From assembly GCA_033239005.1 (NCBI GenBank), contig BSQZ01000034.1, forward strand, positions 1,737,001-1,801,000: 64,000 nt of DNA. The letters run 5' to 3'. The stretch comes from Lamellibrachia satsuma. Lineage: Eukaryota; Annelida; Polychaeta; Sabellida; Siboglinidae. The first letter of the stretch is position 1. Every line of letters starts with the position of its first letter. The notes under the pieces are model-generated. The model was given only the letters and a program-made list of their open reading frames with translations. It had not been told where the DNA came from and searched no databases. Both the position numbers and the translations under genes were made by a program. This document shows positions 34,581 to 45,759 of the stretch, piece after piece.

Positions 34581-34803
34581 AAATGTTACCCAAGATTGCT
34601 GAGACATATCGGGAACAGTTCCACACATCGGAATATATGAAGGATACCAACACACATGTGATTCATATGCTTCATAATGCAAGTCTTCTTGTTTGTCTGT
34701 TGAACTAGTGCACGTTGGACGAAGATGCTTCCTCGCACCCATACGTCTCTTGAAACGGATATGTTCTCATTCACTTTTCTGACAAGTCGATCAACACATC
34801 CAC

Positions 34804-34978
34804 AAAGGCCCGTTCATACAAGCGATTAGTTGTCCGATTGATCGGACGACACAGTGTCGTCCACCAAACTGAACGCATCGTTTCTTGAAAACAACAAGAA
34901 ACTATGCGTGCAATTGGTTGGGCGACACTATGTCCACCGATATGTCCGACAACTAATCGCTCATGTAAAAGGGCCTTA
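34804..34978. mobile_element. Foldback element / MITE, about 175-bp imperfect palindrome
   Basis: The left half begins AAAGGCCCGTTCATACAAGC GATTAGTTGTC; the right half ends with the near reverse complement GACAACTAATCGCTCATGTA AAAGGGCCTT. The arms pair over most of their length (GACACAGTGTCG against CGACACTATGTC; GAACGCATCGTTTCTTG against CAAGAAACTATGCGTG) around an AAAACAA centre. It has no coding capacity. Such long terminal inverted repeats define MITE-like DNA transposon derivatives; the superfamily is not resolved. Confidence 0.8.
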
Positions 34979-35102
34979 ATTGAAATAAATCATACGTTCT
35001 ATCAATGAGCAGTTATCTCTATACGTCCTCAACGTGTGCAACTACTGTATGTGTTCATGGCTACCGCCCCCTGTGACGTCACAAGACGCACTATGTACCA
35101 AA

Positions 35103-35452
<350 letters not shown>

Positions 35453-35477
35453 AAACAACAAGGAGTGTTTCGATTGA

Positions 35478-35632
35478 CAAATCGCGTGACAAAATTTGCA
35501 CGCACAAGATACGGGCGAATGGAACGTTGGCAGGCAGCCTACACAAGTATACACACGACCAGTGGCGTATCTAGGATCTCACAAAACAGGAAGGCCGGGG
35601 GGGGCAAGCTTAGTCACCCATTAGATTACCAT
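35478..35632. repeat. Dispersed repeat family C, copy 1
   Basis: Shares GGGCGAATGGAACGTT, GGCAGCCTACACAAGTATAC, CCAGTGGCGTATCTAGGATC and CACCCATTAGATTACCAT with 52858-53040, and the first part with 41165-41255. CAGTGGCGTATCTAGG resembles ends of some DNA transposons, but no inverted partner was found. Confidence 0.82.
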
Positions 35633-35633
35633 T

Positions 35634-37235
35634 AGAAAGCCTTTGACAGCGTTGACATCCCAGCAGTTGTTGCAGTTGTCTTCAACCAGGGTGTACATTC
35701 ATGCTATATCAATATCATCAACACAATGTATAACGTGGGTGTACATTCATCCTACATCAATATCATCAACACAATGTACAACCAGGGTGTACATTCATCC
35801 TACATCAATATCATCAACACAATATATAACCAGGGTGTACATTCATCCTACATCAATATCATCAACACAATGTATAACCAGGTGTACACACATCCTACAT
35901 CAATATCATCAACACAATGTATAACCAGGGTGTACATTCATCCTACATCAATATCATCAACACAATATATAACCAGGGTGTACATTCATCCTACATCAAT
36001 ATCCTCAACACAATGTATAACCAGGGTGGACATTCATCCTACATCAATATCATCAACACAATATACAACCAGGGTGTACATTCATCCTACATCAATATCA
36101 TCAACACAATGTATAACCAGGGTGTACATTCATCCTACATCAATATCATCAACACAATGTATAACGTGGGTGTACATTCATCCTACATCAATATCATCAA
36201 CACAATGTATAACCAGGGTGTACATTCATCCTACATCAATATCATCAACACAATATATAACCAGGGTGTACATTCATCCTACATCAATATCATCAACACA
36301 ATGTATAACCAGGGTGTACATTCATCCTACATCAATATCATCAACACAATGTACAACCAGGATGTACATTAATCCTACATCAATATCATCAACACAATAT
36401 ATAACCAGGGTGTACATTCATCCTACATCAATATCATCAACACAATGTATAACCAGGGTGTACATTCATCCTACATCAATATCATCAACACAACCGTCAG
36501 ACTCAACAAAATCAACACAGATAGAAGGGTAAGACAAAGATAGCAACAAAATCAATATAGATAGAGGGATAAGACGGGGGACACTGTCTCAACTAATTTT
36601 TGTAATACTACCCTAGAAGGAATCTTCAGGAGGTTAGACTGGGGTATAAGGGAATCAACATAAACTGTGATCATCTGAGCCATCTTTGCTGATGATATTG
36701 TTCTTATCACAAACAATGCAGAAGAACTAGAGTAAATGTTGCAACAACTTGTAAAAACAGATTACAGCCATTTAGAAGAAGTTAAAAGGAGAACCCAAAC
36801 TGGGTGGAATGCCTTCGGAAAATTTAATGACATTATGAAGAGTAACATGTCAATATGCCTGAAACGAAGAATCTTTGACCAATGTTTATTACAATCTATG
36901 ACATATAGTGCAGAGACTTGGGCAGTGAAAAAAATGGAACAAAAACTATAAACAACACAAAGAAGCATGGACATATGTATGCTACGAATTACCAATAGAG
37001 ATAGAAAAAAACTACCAAATTGATCTGAGAACAAACTAAAATCCAGGTTATCATAAAACAAGTTAAAATCAAGAAACGGAGATGGACGGGACACCTTGCC
37101 AGAACTAAAGACAACAGGTGGACAAAGATAACAACAGATTGGAGACCAATGACAGGTTGTCGAAGTCAGGGACGACAAAAACTAGATGGAGAGATGAAAT
37201 TGTGAAGTTTGCTGGCATGAATTGTATAATTATGT
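35634..37235 (+). mobile_element. RTE-like LINE reverse transcriptase carrying an internal tandem repeat
   Basis: The plus strand reads KAFDSVDIPAVVAVVFNQGV (motif A region), the 16-residue repeat, TVRLNKINTDRRVRQ then GDTVS (motif B), LEGIFRRLDWGIRGININ, then FADDIVLITNNAEELE (the YADD catalytic box as FADD). It continues with MLQQLVKTDY, RRTQTGWNAFGKFNDIMKSN, RIFDQCLLQSMTYSAETW, DGTPCQN and finally TRWRDEIVKFAG. Stops, a 1-bp deletion and a missing block after TDYSH show the copy is dead. It lies between GPCRs 1 and 2. Confidence 0.9.
35684..36497 (+). repeat. 48-bp in-frame minisatellite inside LINE reverse transcriptase, 17 copies
   Basis: Unit AACCAGGGTGTACATTCATC CTACATCAATATCATCAACA CAATGTAT encodes NQGVHSSYINIINTMY, the normal reverse-transcriptase stretch between motifs A and B. 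Copies run head to tail from 35684; copy 5 has a 1-bp deletion and one later copy has CATTAA (stop). The 268-codon open frame at 35726-36532 is a product of the repeat, not a gene. Confidence 0.93.
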
Positions 37236-37424
37236 TGTTATTAAATTATCTTAGAGCGTTCAAAACACCGCCGAATGATTCAGCGTACAGTATATTCATA
37301 AACTTGTAATGTTTATATTAAATACGCAATGGTTTCACTGTAGATCGCCATTGTTGATTAAGTTGGAAAGTAGATCAAATAAAGCTTATTAAACATCAAC
37401 ATATCGTATACTTTTTTGTAATTT

Positions 37425-38345
37425 TAATTCCCCGGCGGAAAAGACAATAAACACTGAGTCATCCCGTTTTTTCCAGTAATTAATTTAATGACGTTCGTTT
37501 GCCAACACCTGGTTCTGTTCATAATTCTCGGCGTTCTCAAATAATCGTCGACATTAGCCTCTCTACTCATAGTTCCCACAAGACAAGTGGATCATCTCAC
37601 AAAACGAGAAGAACAAAGACAATATTTACACGCGTCGAGGTGTTAAATAAATATTGCAATACCGTATGTAAACAACACCCTTACTCACATACTTGTTCAT
37701 AAATGGGTCATGATTTTACAATAATTGCCACGGTGCGATCTTCCAATTGTTTAAGCCAGACAATGCAGACACGTGGCATTTCTAGTAAAAAAAAACATAT
37801 GACTTGTTCATCTCAAACATGACTGCATTATTTTAGCGTTCAAGCATATGCTTCGCCAGCGAGATATTCGAAAATGTCTGGATGGTTGTTAGCTAAATTA
37901 GATTATCTCATAAAGCGAGAAGTACAAAAACAATGTTATTTATATGCGTATGACGTTCTTGTGTTTTTCTTCCCTCCGGGAGAACACGGCCTCCCTCCCG
38001 TCTCGTTGTGGTGGAAGAACTATGAACCTCAAGGGGAAACTGAGCGTGCTTTTTGACAATGCAATTGAGGTGTCTTTCACAACTGTTCGTGTAATGTGGC
38101 ACGACATTATTCGATCCGCCGCATGACATCGTTCAGTTCGTTGTGATAGATGTTATTTACTGCATCATTAATTCGAAAAATAGAAGCGAAATATGGGAGT
38201 TAAAATGTTTCAAACATGACTAGAGAAATCTAGCAGTGTATTTCATTGGTTAATTATTCAACAACAAAGTTAAGCGTGAATATAATGTTAGTTCTGGTGG
38301 TTCCACCAGGGATATTACTGGTTCACATTATGGATTAGACCCAAT
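37425..38345. repeat. Dispersed repeat family B, copy 2
   Basis: Counterpart of 31330-32000, with about 250 extra bases at 37640-37885. That extra block reappears at 55300-55560 (CGCCAGCGAGATATTCGAAA ATGTCTGG shared). Confidence 0.85.
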
Positions 38346-38729
38346 TATAAAGCATATGGGATCATTTGCAGTCTTACGGATTTTTTTAGCGGTCTTACAG
38401 GTGTGCACCTCTCAGGGTTGGCGCCTATGAATCACCCTCACTAACATACCAATCGCTACACTCACACAGACGTGCGACGTGGGTAAAGGGACAAATACGT
38501 AAACGATTTAATTATGATAATCGAATTTGTTTATACTATTAATGGATTTTATTATTACAGAAAACCGCAAGCCACCATTCCAAATCCATTTCCATAACCG
38601 TCTTCCCTTCCTTCGTCCCTTGGGATCCTCGCAAACACAAACACTACACGATCATTTGCAAATATCTATCTAAGATTTATTGGTATAACATTGACACAGG
38701 CGTCAACAGTTTTTGATCTATGCTGGAAC

Positions 38730-39240
38730 GGAGCGGACTGAGCTTTCGTATGTTCACACTCGAGCCCTATGTGTACACTCGAGCCCTATGTGTACACTCG
38801 AGCCCCCACCCAAACCCACAATTCCAACGCCTCCGAATGAACTCCAAAAAAATACAACAAATCGATAATTTATATCTTGCATAATTCGTACTCAATCACT
38901 TCACAAGTGCTGCACAATTTTGCGCCCCAATACAATTTCGATGTGGCGGTATGGCGAAAAGCGAATTTTTCACTACTACTAGTTACTGTGCACATACAAA
39001 TATAAACGTCGCACCTACGTATTTAAGTTGACATTACAGATTTCACTCTTGGAATTCTTGTTGTTTAACTGGTGTGTGAAAGATATGGCTAGTATCAGAT
39101 AATTTCATTATTTCATCCAAAATCTAAATTTAAAATTGTCAATGACCACACATAATAATTAATAAAAAGCTTAAATAAATAGATCATTTAAAAAATCCAT
39201 GTCACTACAAAAGTCACTGCCGCCGCATGTGTATTAGAGT
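38730..39240. repeat. GPCR downstream flank, duplicated unit copy (GPCR 2)
   Basis: Matches 42510-43140: ACTGAGCTTTCGTATGT, repeated CACTCGAGCCCTATGTGTA units, AAATCGATAATTTATATCTTGCA in both, and AAATAGATCATTTAAAAA before the LINE tail. Confidence 0.85.
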
Positions 39241-39241
39241 C

Positions 39242-39634
39242 TCAAGTCGTGATGTCTCGCCACAACTCTTGCCACAACTCTCGCCACTGTCCGCGGTCGG
39301 ACGCGCATAAAGCTTCGACGTCGGCGGCGCAACGTAGTTGACGTGCGATACGCCGCAGACCCGCGCCCAACGTCGTCGACAGTGTCGTCCGCTGTTGACC
39401 GCTGAACGACGTGGCGCCTGCTACGAAGTAGTTGTCAATCGCGCGCTGAGCGGTGCCGTCGTGGGACATACGGAGCACGTGCCCGAACAGACGTTTTCGA
39501 GCAGTCAGGACGGCTTCGCTGATTGGGCAGCAGCTTCAACAGCGGTAGAGTGCATTGTTGGAAACGACGATATACCGACGATCTGGCGCAGGTGACAACT
39601 TTGGTACGTTTCTAGACGGTCCAGTTCAGCCTTC
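39242..39634 (-). mobile_element. LINE reverse-transcriptase tail downstream of GPCR 2
   Basis: The minus strand reads HVLRMSHDGTAQRAIDNYF, VAGATSF, RRIARQLRCAADVEALCASD, RGQWRELW, as in the copy at 43142-43615. About 125 unrelated bases (roughly 39635-39765) separate it from the GPCR 2 stop. Those bases are absent from the other two copies, so this is a later insertion. Confidence 0.85.
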
Positions 39635-39793
39635 ATTTTGCCCCAATGAGTACATTTGCATAAGTTTACCAGTTTTCAGTATTTCATAACGAACTATGGA
39701 TGCCCACGAGCAACTCAGATTCAGCAAAAGGCATACACGAAATGCAGCACAATTTCGGCTGCATTCATAACAGAAATGTCGTTAATCATCATG

Positions 39794-40891
39794 TCATCGC
39801 ATTTCTATATCGTCTCCAATGCTCTGTTGGAAGAAGAACCTAAGATCATCACGAGATGGCAGCCTGCGAACTACTGCAGAAACCGCCGCCGCCGCCGTCG
39901 CACGTCCGCGCCGGATGCAACTGCGAACCAAAGCGATCAACTCGCTCCGGAAGTGAGCACCCGTCAGATTGTACAGGAAGAAGTTGATGGCGTGATTGAC
40001 ATATCGCAGGAGAAACAGACAGCCTCTCACAACGTCCCAATACGGTGACTTCATTTGATAGTAGCGCTCGATGACGAAAAATGCATTCAAGGGAACGACA
40101 CAGACGATGAACGCGAATGATACGCCCAGACACATGAGTGTCGTGCGCGTCAAGGAGTCTCGGACGGCCGCCGGCATCAGCCTACGACGTAATTGTCGTA
40201 TTATCGCCAAGTTGCAGGCAACGATGGTACAGAGCGGCAAGGCGGCGTTGAGAACGATGTTTATCCATGCTCGGTACTTGTACACATACTTCCGGTAGCT
40301 CGACTGGATGAAGCAATTAATGTCGACCGAAGAGTTTGCTGTAAAGTCGGACATGAAGACGAAGTCAGCGTTCTTGACAAAGGCGGTCACAAACAGCGCC
40401 ACGCAACACAAGCCGGCGTTGCTCGGCGTACACACCCGTCGCTTGAGTAGCGGGAAGCGGATGGCGACACATCGCTCGGCAGTGAACGCGGGAATGATCC
40501 AAACAGACGCGCTTAGTAATGTGTTGTGTAGTGGCTTGATGGTGTGACATGCCCATACACTCGTATCTTCGAGCCAGAACCCCCAAGCGATACCTGGATA
40601 GAACGCCACCGACGCGACCACCAGCACCAGGCTGTCCCCGACGGCCAGGGCGGTCAAGTAGACGTTCGCAGAGGTCCGCACCAATCCGTCCCGCCTCAAC
40701 ACGAGTAACACGAGCGTGTTCCCGACGAGTCCCGCCAGGCACAGCAGGGGCCAGACCCACCGCCATATGTAGGCGCTCAGATCGGCACGAAAGAAGCTTC
40801 CGCTGAAGTCATCCGTAGAGTTGTTTGTAGCTGTGACGACCTCCTCCAAGAAAGACGTCGCTGTCGAAGACAAAGCTGTGTCAGTCGCCAT
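39794..40891 (-). CDS. Rhodopsin-family GPCR 2, intronless, peptide-receptor-like
   Basis: 365-residue intact paralogue of GPCR 1, with the same hallmarks: GLVGN in TM1, LAVGD in TM2, AERCVAIRF after TM3, FIVCVVP in TM6 and NHAINFFLY in TM7, plus N-terminal glycosylation sites (NNSTDDFSGS). The C-tail has a few extra residues (AAAAVSAVVRR) from GCC-triplet expansion near 39881-39900. It differs from GPCR 1 mainly at ECL1/TM3 (EDTSVWACHTIKPLHN) and ECL2 (SSVDINCF), the surfaces that usually contact ligand. From TM2 to TM4 it is almost identical to the pseudogene copy 3, implying recent duplication or gene conversion. No intron; the start aligns with copy 1. Confidence 0.92.
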   Translation of the reverse strand: MATDTALSSTATSFLEEVVTATNNSTDDFSGSFFRADLSAYIWRWVWPLLCLAGLVGNTLVLLVLRRDGLVRTSANVYLTALAVGDSLVLVVASVAFYPGIAWGFWLEDTSVWACHTIKPLHNTLLSASVWIIPAFTAERCVAIRFPLLKRRVCTPSNAGLCCVALFVTAFVKNADFVFMSDFTANSSVDINCFIQSSYRKYVYKYRAWINIVLNAALPLCTIVACNLAIIRQLRRRLMPAAVRDSLTRTTLMCLGVSFAFIVCVVPLNAFFVIERYYQMKSPYWDVVRGCLFLLRYVNHAINFFLYNLTGAHFRSELIALVRSCIRRGRATAAAAVSAVVRRLPSRDDLRFFFQQSIGDDIEMR

Positions 40892-41160
40892 TGTCCGACT
40901 TCAAACTTACAAAGCTCGCCACGAGTTACCCACGCCGAACAACATCGGAAATAATTTCAACAAAGACACGAGCATCGGCTTTATAGTAATACTGAGTTGA
41001 CTTAGCCACTTGACTTTGAGGACTTCTCGCGTGTGTATGATTCCCCACGGTTACTTCGATGCTTCAATTATGACGACTGAGCTGGAATATTAATTATATT
41101 CGACGACATATGCAACTATATCTTGTGTTGACTTACTAGGAGGAGTCTTAATCCGCTCTC
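40892..41160. repeat. GPCR upstream flank, duplicated unit copy 2
   Basis: Counterpart of 33597-34040. It ends where dispersed repeat C begins, so the duplicated block is truncated here. Confidence 0.85.
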
Positions 41161-41164
41161 CATC

Positions 41165-41255
41165 ACAAAATTTGCACGGTCGAGACACGGGCGAATGGAA
41201 CGTTGGCAGGCAGCCTACACAGGTATACATACCACCAGTGGCGTATCTAATTGGT
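41165..41255. repeat. Dispersed repeat family C, fragment
   Basis: GGGCGAATGGAACGTTGGCA GGCAGCCTACAC and CCAGTGGCGTATCTAA match the first part of 35478-35632. Confidence 0.8.
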
Positions 41256-41400
41256 TAACAGAAAACCGCAAGCCACCATTCCAAGTCCATTTCCATAACC
41301 GTCTTCCCTTTAAAAAGTTAGTAAATCATAGTAAATAAATAAATAAATAAATAAAATATCCAATAAATAGATCATTTAAAAATCCATGTGAGTACAAAAG

Positions 41401-42444
41401 TCACTGCAGCCGCATGTGTAACAGAATCTCAAGTCGTGAGGTCGCCGCCGTCGCACGTCCGCGCCGGATGTAACTGCGAAACAAAGCGATCAACTCGCTC
41501 CGGAAGTGAGCACCCGTCAGACTGTACAGGAAGAAGTTGATGGCGTGATTGACATATCGCAGGAGAAACAGACAGCCTCTCACAACGTCCCAATACGGTG
41601 ACTTCATTTGATAGTAGCGCTTGATGACGAAAAATGCATTCAAGGGAACGACACAGACGATGAACGCGAATGATACGCCCAGACACATTAGTGTCGTGCG
41701 CGTCAAGGGGTCTCGAACGGCCGTCGGCATCTGCCTACGACGCAATTGTCGTATTATCGCCCAGTTGCAGGCGATGATGGCACATAGCGGCAAGGCGGCG
41801 TTGAGAACGATGTTTATCCATGCTCGGTACTCGTACACATACTTCCGGTAGCTCAACAGGATGAAGCAGTTAATGCCAACCGAAGAGTTTGTTGTGAAGT
41901 CGGACAATGAAGACGAAGTCAGCGTTCTTGACAAAGGCGGTCACAAACAGCGCCACGCAACACAAGCCGGCGTTGCTCGGCGTACACACCCGTCGCTTGA
42001 GTAGCGGGAAGCGGATGGCGACACATCGCTCGGCAGTGAACGCGGGAATGATCCAAACAGACGCGCTTAGTAATGTGTTGTGTAGTGGCTTGATGGTGTG
42101 ACATGCCCATACACTCGTATCTTCGAGCCAGAACCCCCAAGCGATACCTGGATAGAACGCCACCGACGCGACCACCAGCAACCAAGCTGTCCCCGACGGC
42201 CAGGGCGGTCAAGTAGACGTTCGCCGAGGTCCGCACCAATCCGTCCCGCCAACTCGAGTAACACGAGCGTGTTCCCGACGAGTCCCGTCAGGCACAGCAG
42301 CGGCCAGACCCACCGCCATATGTAGGCGCTCAGATCGGCACGAAAGAAGCTTCCGCTGAAGTCATCCGTAGAGTTGTCTGAGGCTGTGACGATCTCCTCC
42401 AAGAACGACGTCGCCGTCGACGATAAAGCTGTGTCAGTCGCCGT
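41401..42444 (-). pseudogene. GPCR 3, pseudogene of the array
   Basis: Aligns over its length with GPCRs 1, 2 and 4 but is damaged. The start codon reads ACG (42444-42442) where the others have ATG. There is a net 2-bp loss near 42250 in the TM1/ICL1 region, a 1-bp gain near 42181 in TM2, and a 1-bp gain near 41909 before ECL2. The three indels sum to zero, so TM5-TM7 read in the original frame (FIVCVVPLNAFFVI, NHAINFFLYSLTGAHFRSEL). The normal C-tail is lost: after RGRATAAT it continues SRLEILLHMRLQ, which matches the end of the LINE reading frame beside GPCR 4 (SRLETLLHRRWR). A deletion therefore joined receptor and LINE. Confidence 0.9.
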
Positions 42445-42509
42445 TGTCCGACTTCAAACTTACAAAGCTCGCCACGAGTTAATTATTTACCCACACCGAA
42501 CAAAATCGA

Positions 42510-43140
42510 CTGAGCTTTCGTATGTGTACACTCGAGCCCTATGTGTACACTCGAGCCCTGTGTGTACACTCCAGCCTTACCCAAACCCACAATTCCAACG
42601 CCTACGAATGAACTCCAGAAAAATACAACAAATCGATAATTTATATCTTGCATGATGCGTACTCAATCGTTTCACAAGTGCCGTGCAATTTTCATTATTA
42701 CTAGTTATTCTGCATATACAAATACAAACGTTGAACCTACGTATTTAAATTGACATTAAGGACTTCACTCTTGGAATTTCTTTGATGTTCAACTGGTGTG
42801 TGAAAGACATGGCGAGTATAAGACAATTTCAATATTAAAAAAAATAATAATTCAATATCCATATATTTATTATTATTATTATTATTATTAATTATTATTA
42901 TTATTATTATTATTAAGGGCATGTGCATGTTACATACATGAAATCAAACGACGTGAACCACATAATGTACAATAAGCTCACATATATAAATAATGTGTCC
43001 ATGTCATTAAAAGTGCTTAAAAGCAGTTATTTTAAAGTCACTTTAACAAGTTTCTAAAACATATTTAATAAGTAAATAAATAAATAATTAATCAAAATAT
43101 AAAATAAATAGATCATTTAAAAATCCATGTCATTACAAAA
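42510..43140. repeat. GPCR downstream flank, duplicated unit copy (GPCR 4), with (ATT)n
   Basis: Counterpart of 38730-39240, with an ATT trinucleotide run at 42866-42915 not seen there. It directly joins the GPCR 3 upstream flank near 42508. Confidence 0.85.
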
Positions 43141-43141
43141 G

Positions 43142-43615
43142 TCACCGCCATCGTCTGTGTAATAGAGTCTCAAGTCGTGAGGTCCCGCCACAACTCTTGC
43201 CGCAATTCTCGCCACAACTCTCGCCACAACTCTCGCCACTGTCCACGGTCGGATGCGCATAAACCTTCGACGTCGGTGGGCAACGTAGTTGACGTCCGAT
43301 ACGCCGCACGCCCGCGCCCAACGTCGTCCACAGTGTCGTCCGATGTCGAATCCTGAACGACGTGGCGCCTGCTACGAAGTGGTTGGCAATCGCGCGTTGA
43401 GCGGTGCCGTCTGGGGACATACGGAGGACGTGCCCGAACAGACGTCTTCGAGCAGTCAGGACGACTTCTCTGATTGGGCAGCATCTACAACAGCGGTAAA
43501 GTGCATCGTTGGTAATGCACTCTACCATTTTGGCCAGTGGATACCGACGATCTGCCGCAAGTGACGACTGTGGTACGTGTCTAGACGGTCCAGCTCAGCC
43601 CTCATTATAACAGAA
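43142..43615 (-). mobile_element. LINE reverse-transcriptase tail abutting GPCR 4
   Basis: The longest of the three tails. The minus strand reads VECITNDALYRCCRCCPIREVV, ARRRLFGHVLRMSPDGTAQR, FVAGATSFRIRHRTTLWTTL, GVRRIGRQLR, then a run of repeated ELWRELW codons in one frame, ending SRLETLLHRRWR. It begins within about 20 bases of the GPCR 4 stop, in the same orientation, as with GPCR 1. Confidence 0.85.
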
Positions 43616-43633
43616 ATGTCGTGAATCATGATG

Positions 43634-44680
43634 TCATCGCATTTCTATATCGTCTCCGAGGCCCCGTTGGAAGTAGAACCTGCCCGTAACACGAGACGGC
43701 AGCCTGCGAACTACTGCCGCTGTCGCACGTCCGCGCCGGATGCAACTGCGAAACAAAGCAAATAACTCGCTCCGGAAGTGAGCACCCGTCAGATTGTACA
43801 GGAAGAAGTTGATGGCGTGATTGACATATCGCAGGAGAAACAGACAGCCTCTCACAACGTCCCAATACGGTGACGTCATTGGGTAATAGCTATCGAAGAC
43901 TAATAACAAATAAATGGGAACGACACAGACGATGAACGCGAATGATACGCCCAGACACATGAGTGTCGTGCGCGTCAAGGAGTCTCGAACGGCATTCGGC
44001 ATCAGCCTACGACGTAATTGTCGTATTATCGCCCAGTTGCAGGCGATGATGGTACACAGTGGCAAGGCTGCGTCGAGGACGAAGTTCAGCCATGCTCGGT
44101 ATTCGCTCACATACTCACGGTACCTCAATCGGATGAAGCAATTGGCGTCGACCGAAGAGTTTGTTGTAAAGTCGGACACGAAGACGAAGTCAATGTTTTT
44201 GCCGAAGGCGGCCACCAACAGCGCCACGCAGCACAAGCCGGCGTTGTTCGGCGTACACACCCGTCGCTTGAGTAGCGGGAAGCGGATGGCGACACATCGC
44301 TCGGCAGTGAACGCGAGTAGTGTGTACTGTACTGGCCTGATGGTGCGACATCCCCATATACTCGTGCTTTCGAGCCAGAATCCCCAGGCCATACCTGGAT
44401 AGAACGCCACCGACGCGACCACCAGCACCAGGCTGTCCCCGACGGCCAGGGCGGTCAAGTAGACGTTCGCCGAGTTCCGCACCAATCCGTCCCGCCTCAA
44501 CACGAGTAACACGAGCGTGTTCCCGACGAGTCCCGTCAGGCACAGCAGCGGCCAGACCCACCGCCATATGTAGGCGCTCAGATCGGGACGAAAGAAGCTT
44601 CCGCTGAAGTCATCCGTAGAGTCTGAAGCTGTGACGACCTCCTCCAAGAACGACGTCACCGTCGACGATAAAGTCGCCAT
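43634..44680 (-). CDS. Rhodopsin-family GPCR 4, open frame but short TM3
   Basis: 348 residues, open throughout, with GLVGN, LAVGD, AERCVAIRF, FIVCVVP and NHAINFFLY as in copies 1 and 2. Relative to them, a 24-bp in-frame deletion between 44313 and 44314 removes SVSVWIIP from TM3 (YTLL joins directly to AFTAERC). That leaves about 17 instead of 25 residues between the TM3 cysteine and the ERC motif. Three- and four-residue losses also occur in the N-terminal tail. The remaining helix is about two turns short, so a functional receptor fold is doubtful although the frame is preserved. It could be an early pseudogene or an altered receptor. Confidence 0.85.
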   Translation of the reverse strand: MATLSSTVTSFLEEVVTASDSTDDFSGSFFRPDLSAYIWRWVWPLLCLTGLVGNTLVLLVLRRDGLVRNSANVYLTALAVGDSLVLVVASVAFYPGMAWGFWLESTSIWGCRTIRPVQYTLLAFTAERCVAIRFPLLKRRVCTPNNAGLCCVALLVAAFGKNIDFVFVSDFTTNSSVDANCFIRLRYREYVSEYRAWLNFVLDAALPLCTIIACNWAIIRQLRRRLMPNAVRDSLTRTTLMCLGVSFAFIVCVVPIYLLLVFDSYYPMTSPYWDVVRGCLFLLRYVNHAINFFLYNLTGAHFRSELFALFRSCIRRGRATAAVVRRLPSRVTGRFYFQRGLGDDIEMR

Positions 44681-45224
44681 TGTCCGACTTCAAACTAACA
44701 AAGCTCGCCACGAGTTAGTTATTTAGTTACCCACACCGAACAACATCGGGAATATTTTCAATACCAACAGGAACATCGGCTTTATAATAATACTGAGTTG
44801 ACTTAGCCACTTGACTTTGAGGACTTCTCGCGTGTATATGTTTCCCAATGGTTCTTTCGAAGCTTCAATTGCGGCATCTGAGCTGGAATATTTATTAGAC
44901 AACACATGTCCAACGTCATATTGTGTTGACTTACTAGGCGCAGTCTTGTTCTTAATACACAATTATGTCACCTGATCTTGACTATTTATTCGACGACATA
45001 CATCCAACTACAGTATTTGTTGGTGTATTAGACGGAATCTTAATCCGATCTTTCATCACATTTTATTTGAGTCGAAGTACAAATACGCCATTGTGAAGAT
45101 TTCGTGCTATGAATGTGGAGACACGCATCGTTGTCGTCTATTCACATCACGTCCCTGGTACTTTCTCACTTCTCCGACCCTTCTTTGTTCCTCCGTAATT
45201 GTGGATGCATTCATTCCCTTGTAA
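44681..45224. repeat. GPCR upstream flank, duplicated unit copy 4
   Basis: Counterpart of 33597-34040, including the GTGCTATGAATGTGGAGACA / CATCGTTGTCGTCTATTCAC block. The LINE 3' end follows in both, so this boundary was duplicated as one unit. Confidence 0.85.
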
Positions 45225-45500
45225 CTCTGTACAAAGCAAAGGCCTTTTTTACAGTTATGTACACAAGCTAGGACACCATATTATCGTAAGAAGGATATAG
45301 ATTCGCTACAACGAATACAGAGGAGAGCAACTAAAATGATTTCAGAACTGAGAGACCTTAGTTATGAAGAACGCCTAAAAGAATGTGGTTTAACAACCCT
45401 ATAGACAAAGAGATCAAAATTAAGTTTTTTTAAGATATTGAATGGGTTTAAGATACTGACAGAAATATTGCTCCTCATTTAAAGTGGAACCAAAGGCATT
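45225..45500 (+). mobile_element. CR1-type LINE 3' fragment
   Basis: Carries GAATACAGAGGAGAGCAACT AAAATGAT (IQRRATKMI), GAACTGAGAGACCTTAGTTA TGAAGAACGC (ELRDLSYEER), and the AAAGAATGTGGTTTAACA block shared with 34041-34580. Confidence 0.85.
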
Positions 45501-45759
45501 GTTTTTGGCTTTTGCATCTATAAGAGTGCCTAATAACTAACCATTTGCAACTATAATCAAGAATATCACGCAAGTGGTTTACTGGGAATCTGTTCTAAAA
45601 GTGCGAAATTCTAGTCTAATGCAATTTTTCGTGGAAGCTGACATATTCGTCAGTGTTTGCAATTTTGACCAATCAGCGGCGAGCAGCCCCTTAACCCCCG
45701 ACGCGGCTATGACGTAGGTTGTGCGTATTGCCTGTATTTTAACGTGGTTGAGGTGTGCG

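Noticed and set aside
35726..36532. 268-codon plus-strand ORF of repeated HSSYINIINTMYN / HPTSISSTQ
   Set aside because: It is the translation of the 48-bp array; a 1-bp deletion in copy 5 switches frame, and the flanks are LINE reverse transcriptase.
39338..39595. Short plus-strand ORFs repeated beside each GPCR (also 32147-32464 and 43289-43564)
   Set aside because: Antisense shadows of the LINE reverse-transcriptase tail.
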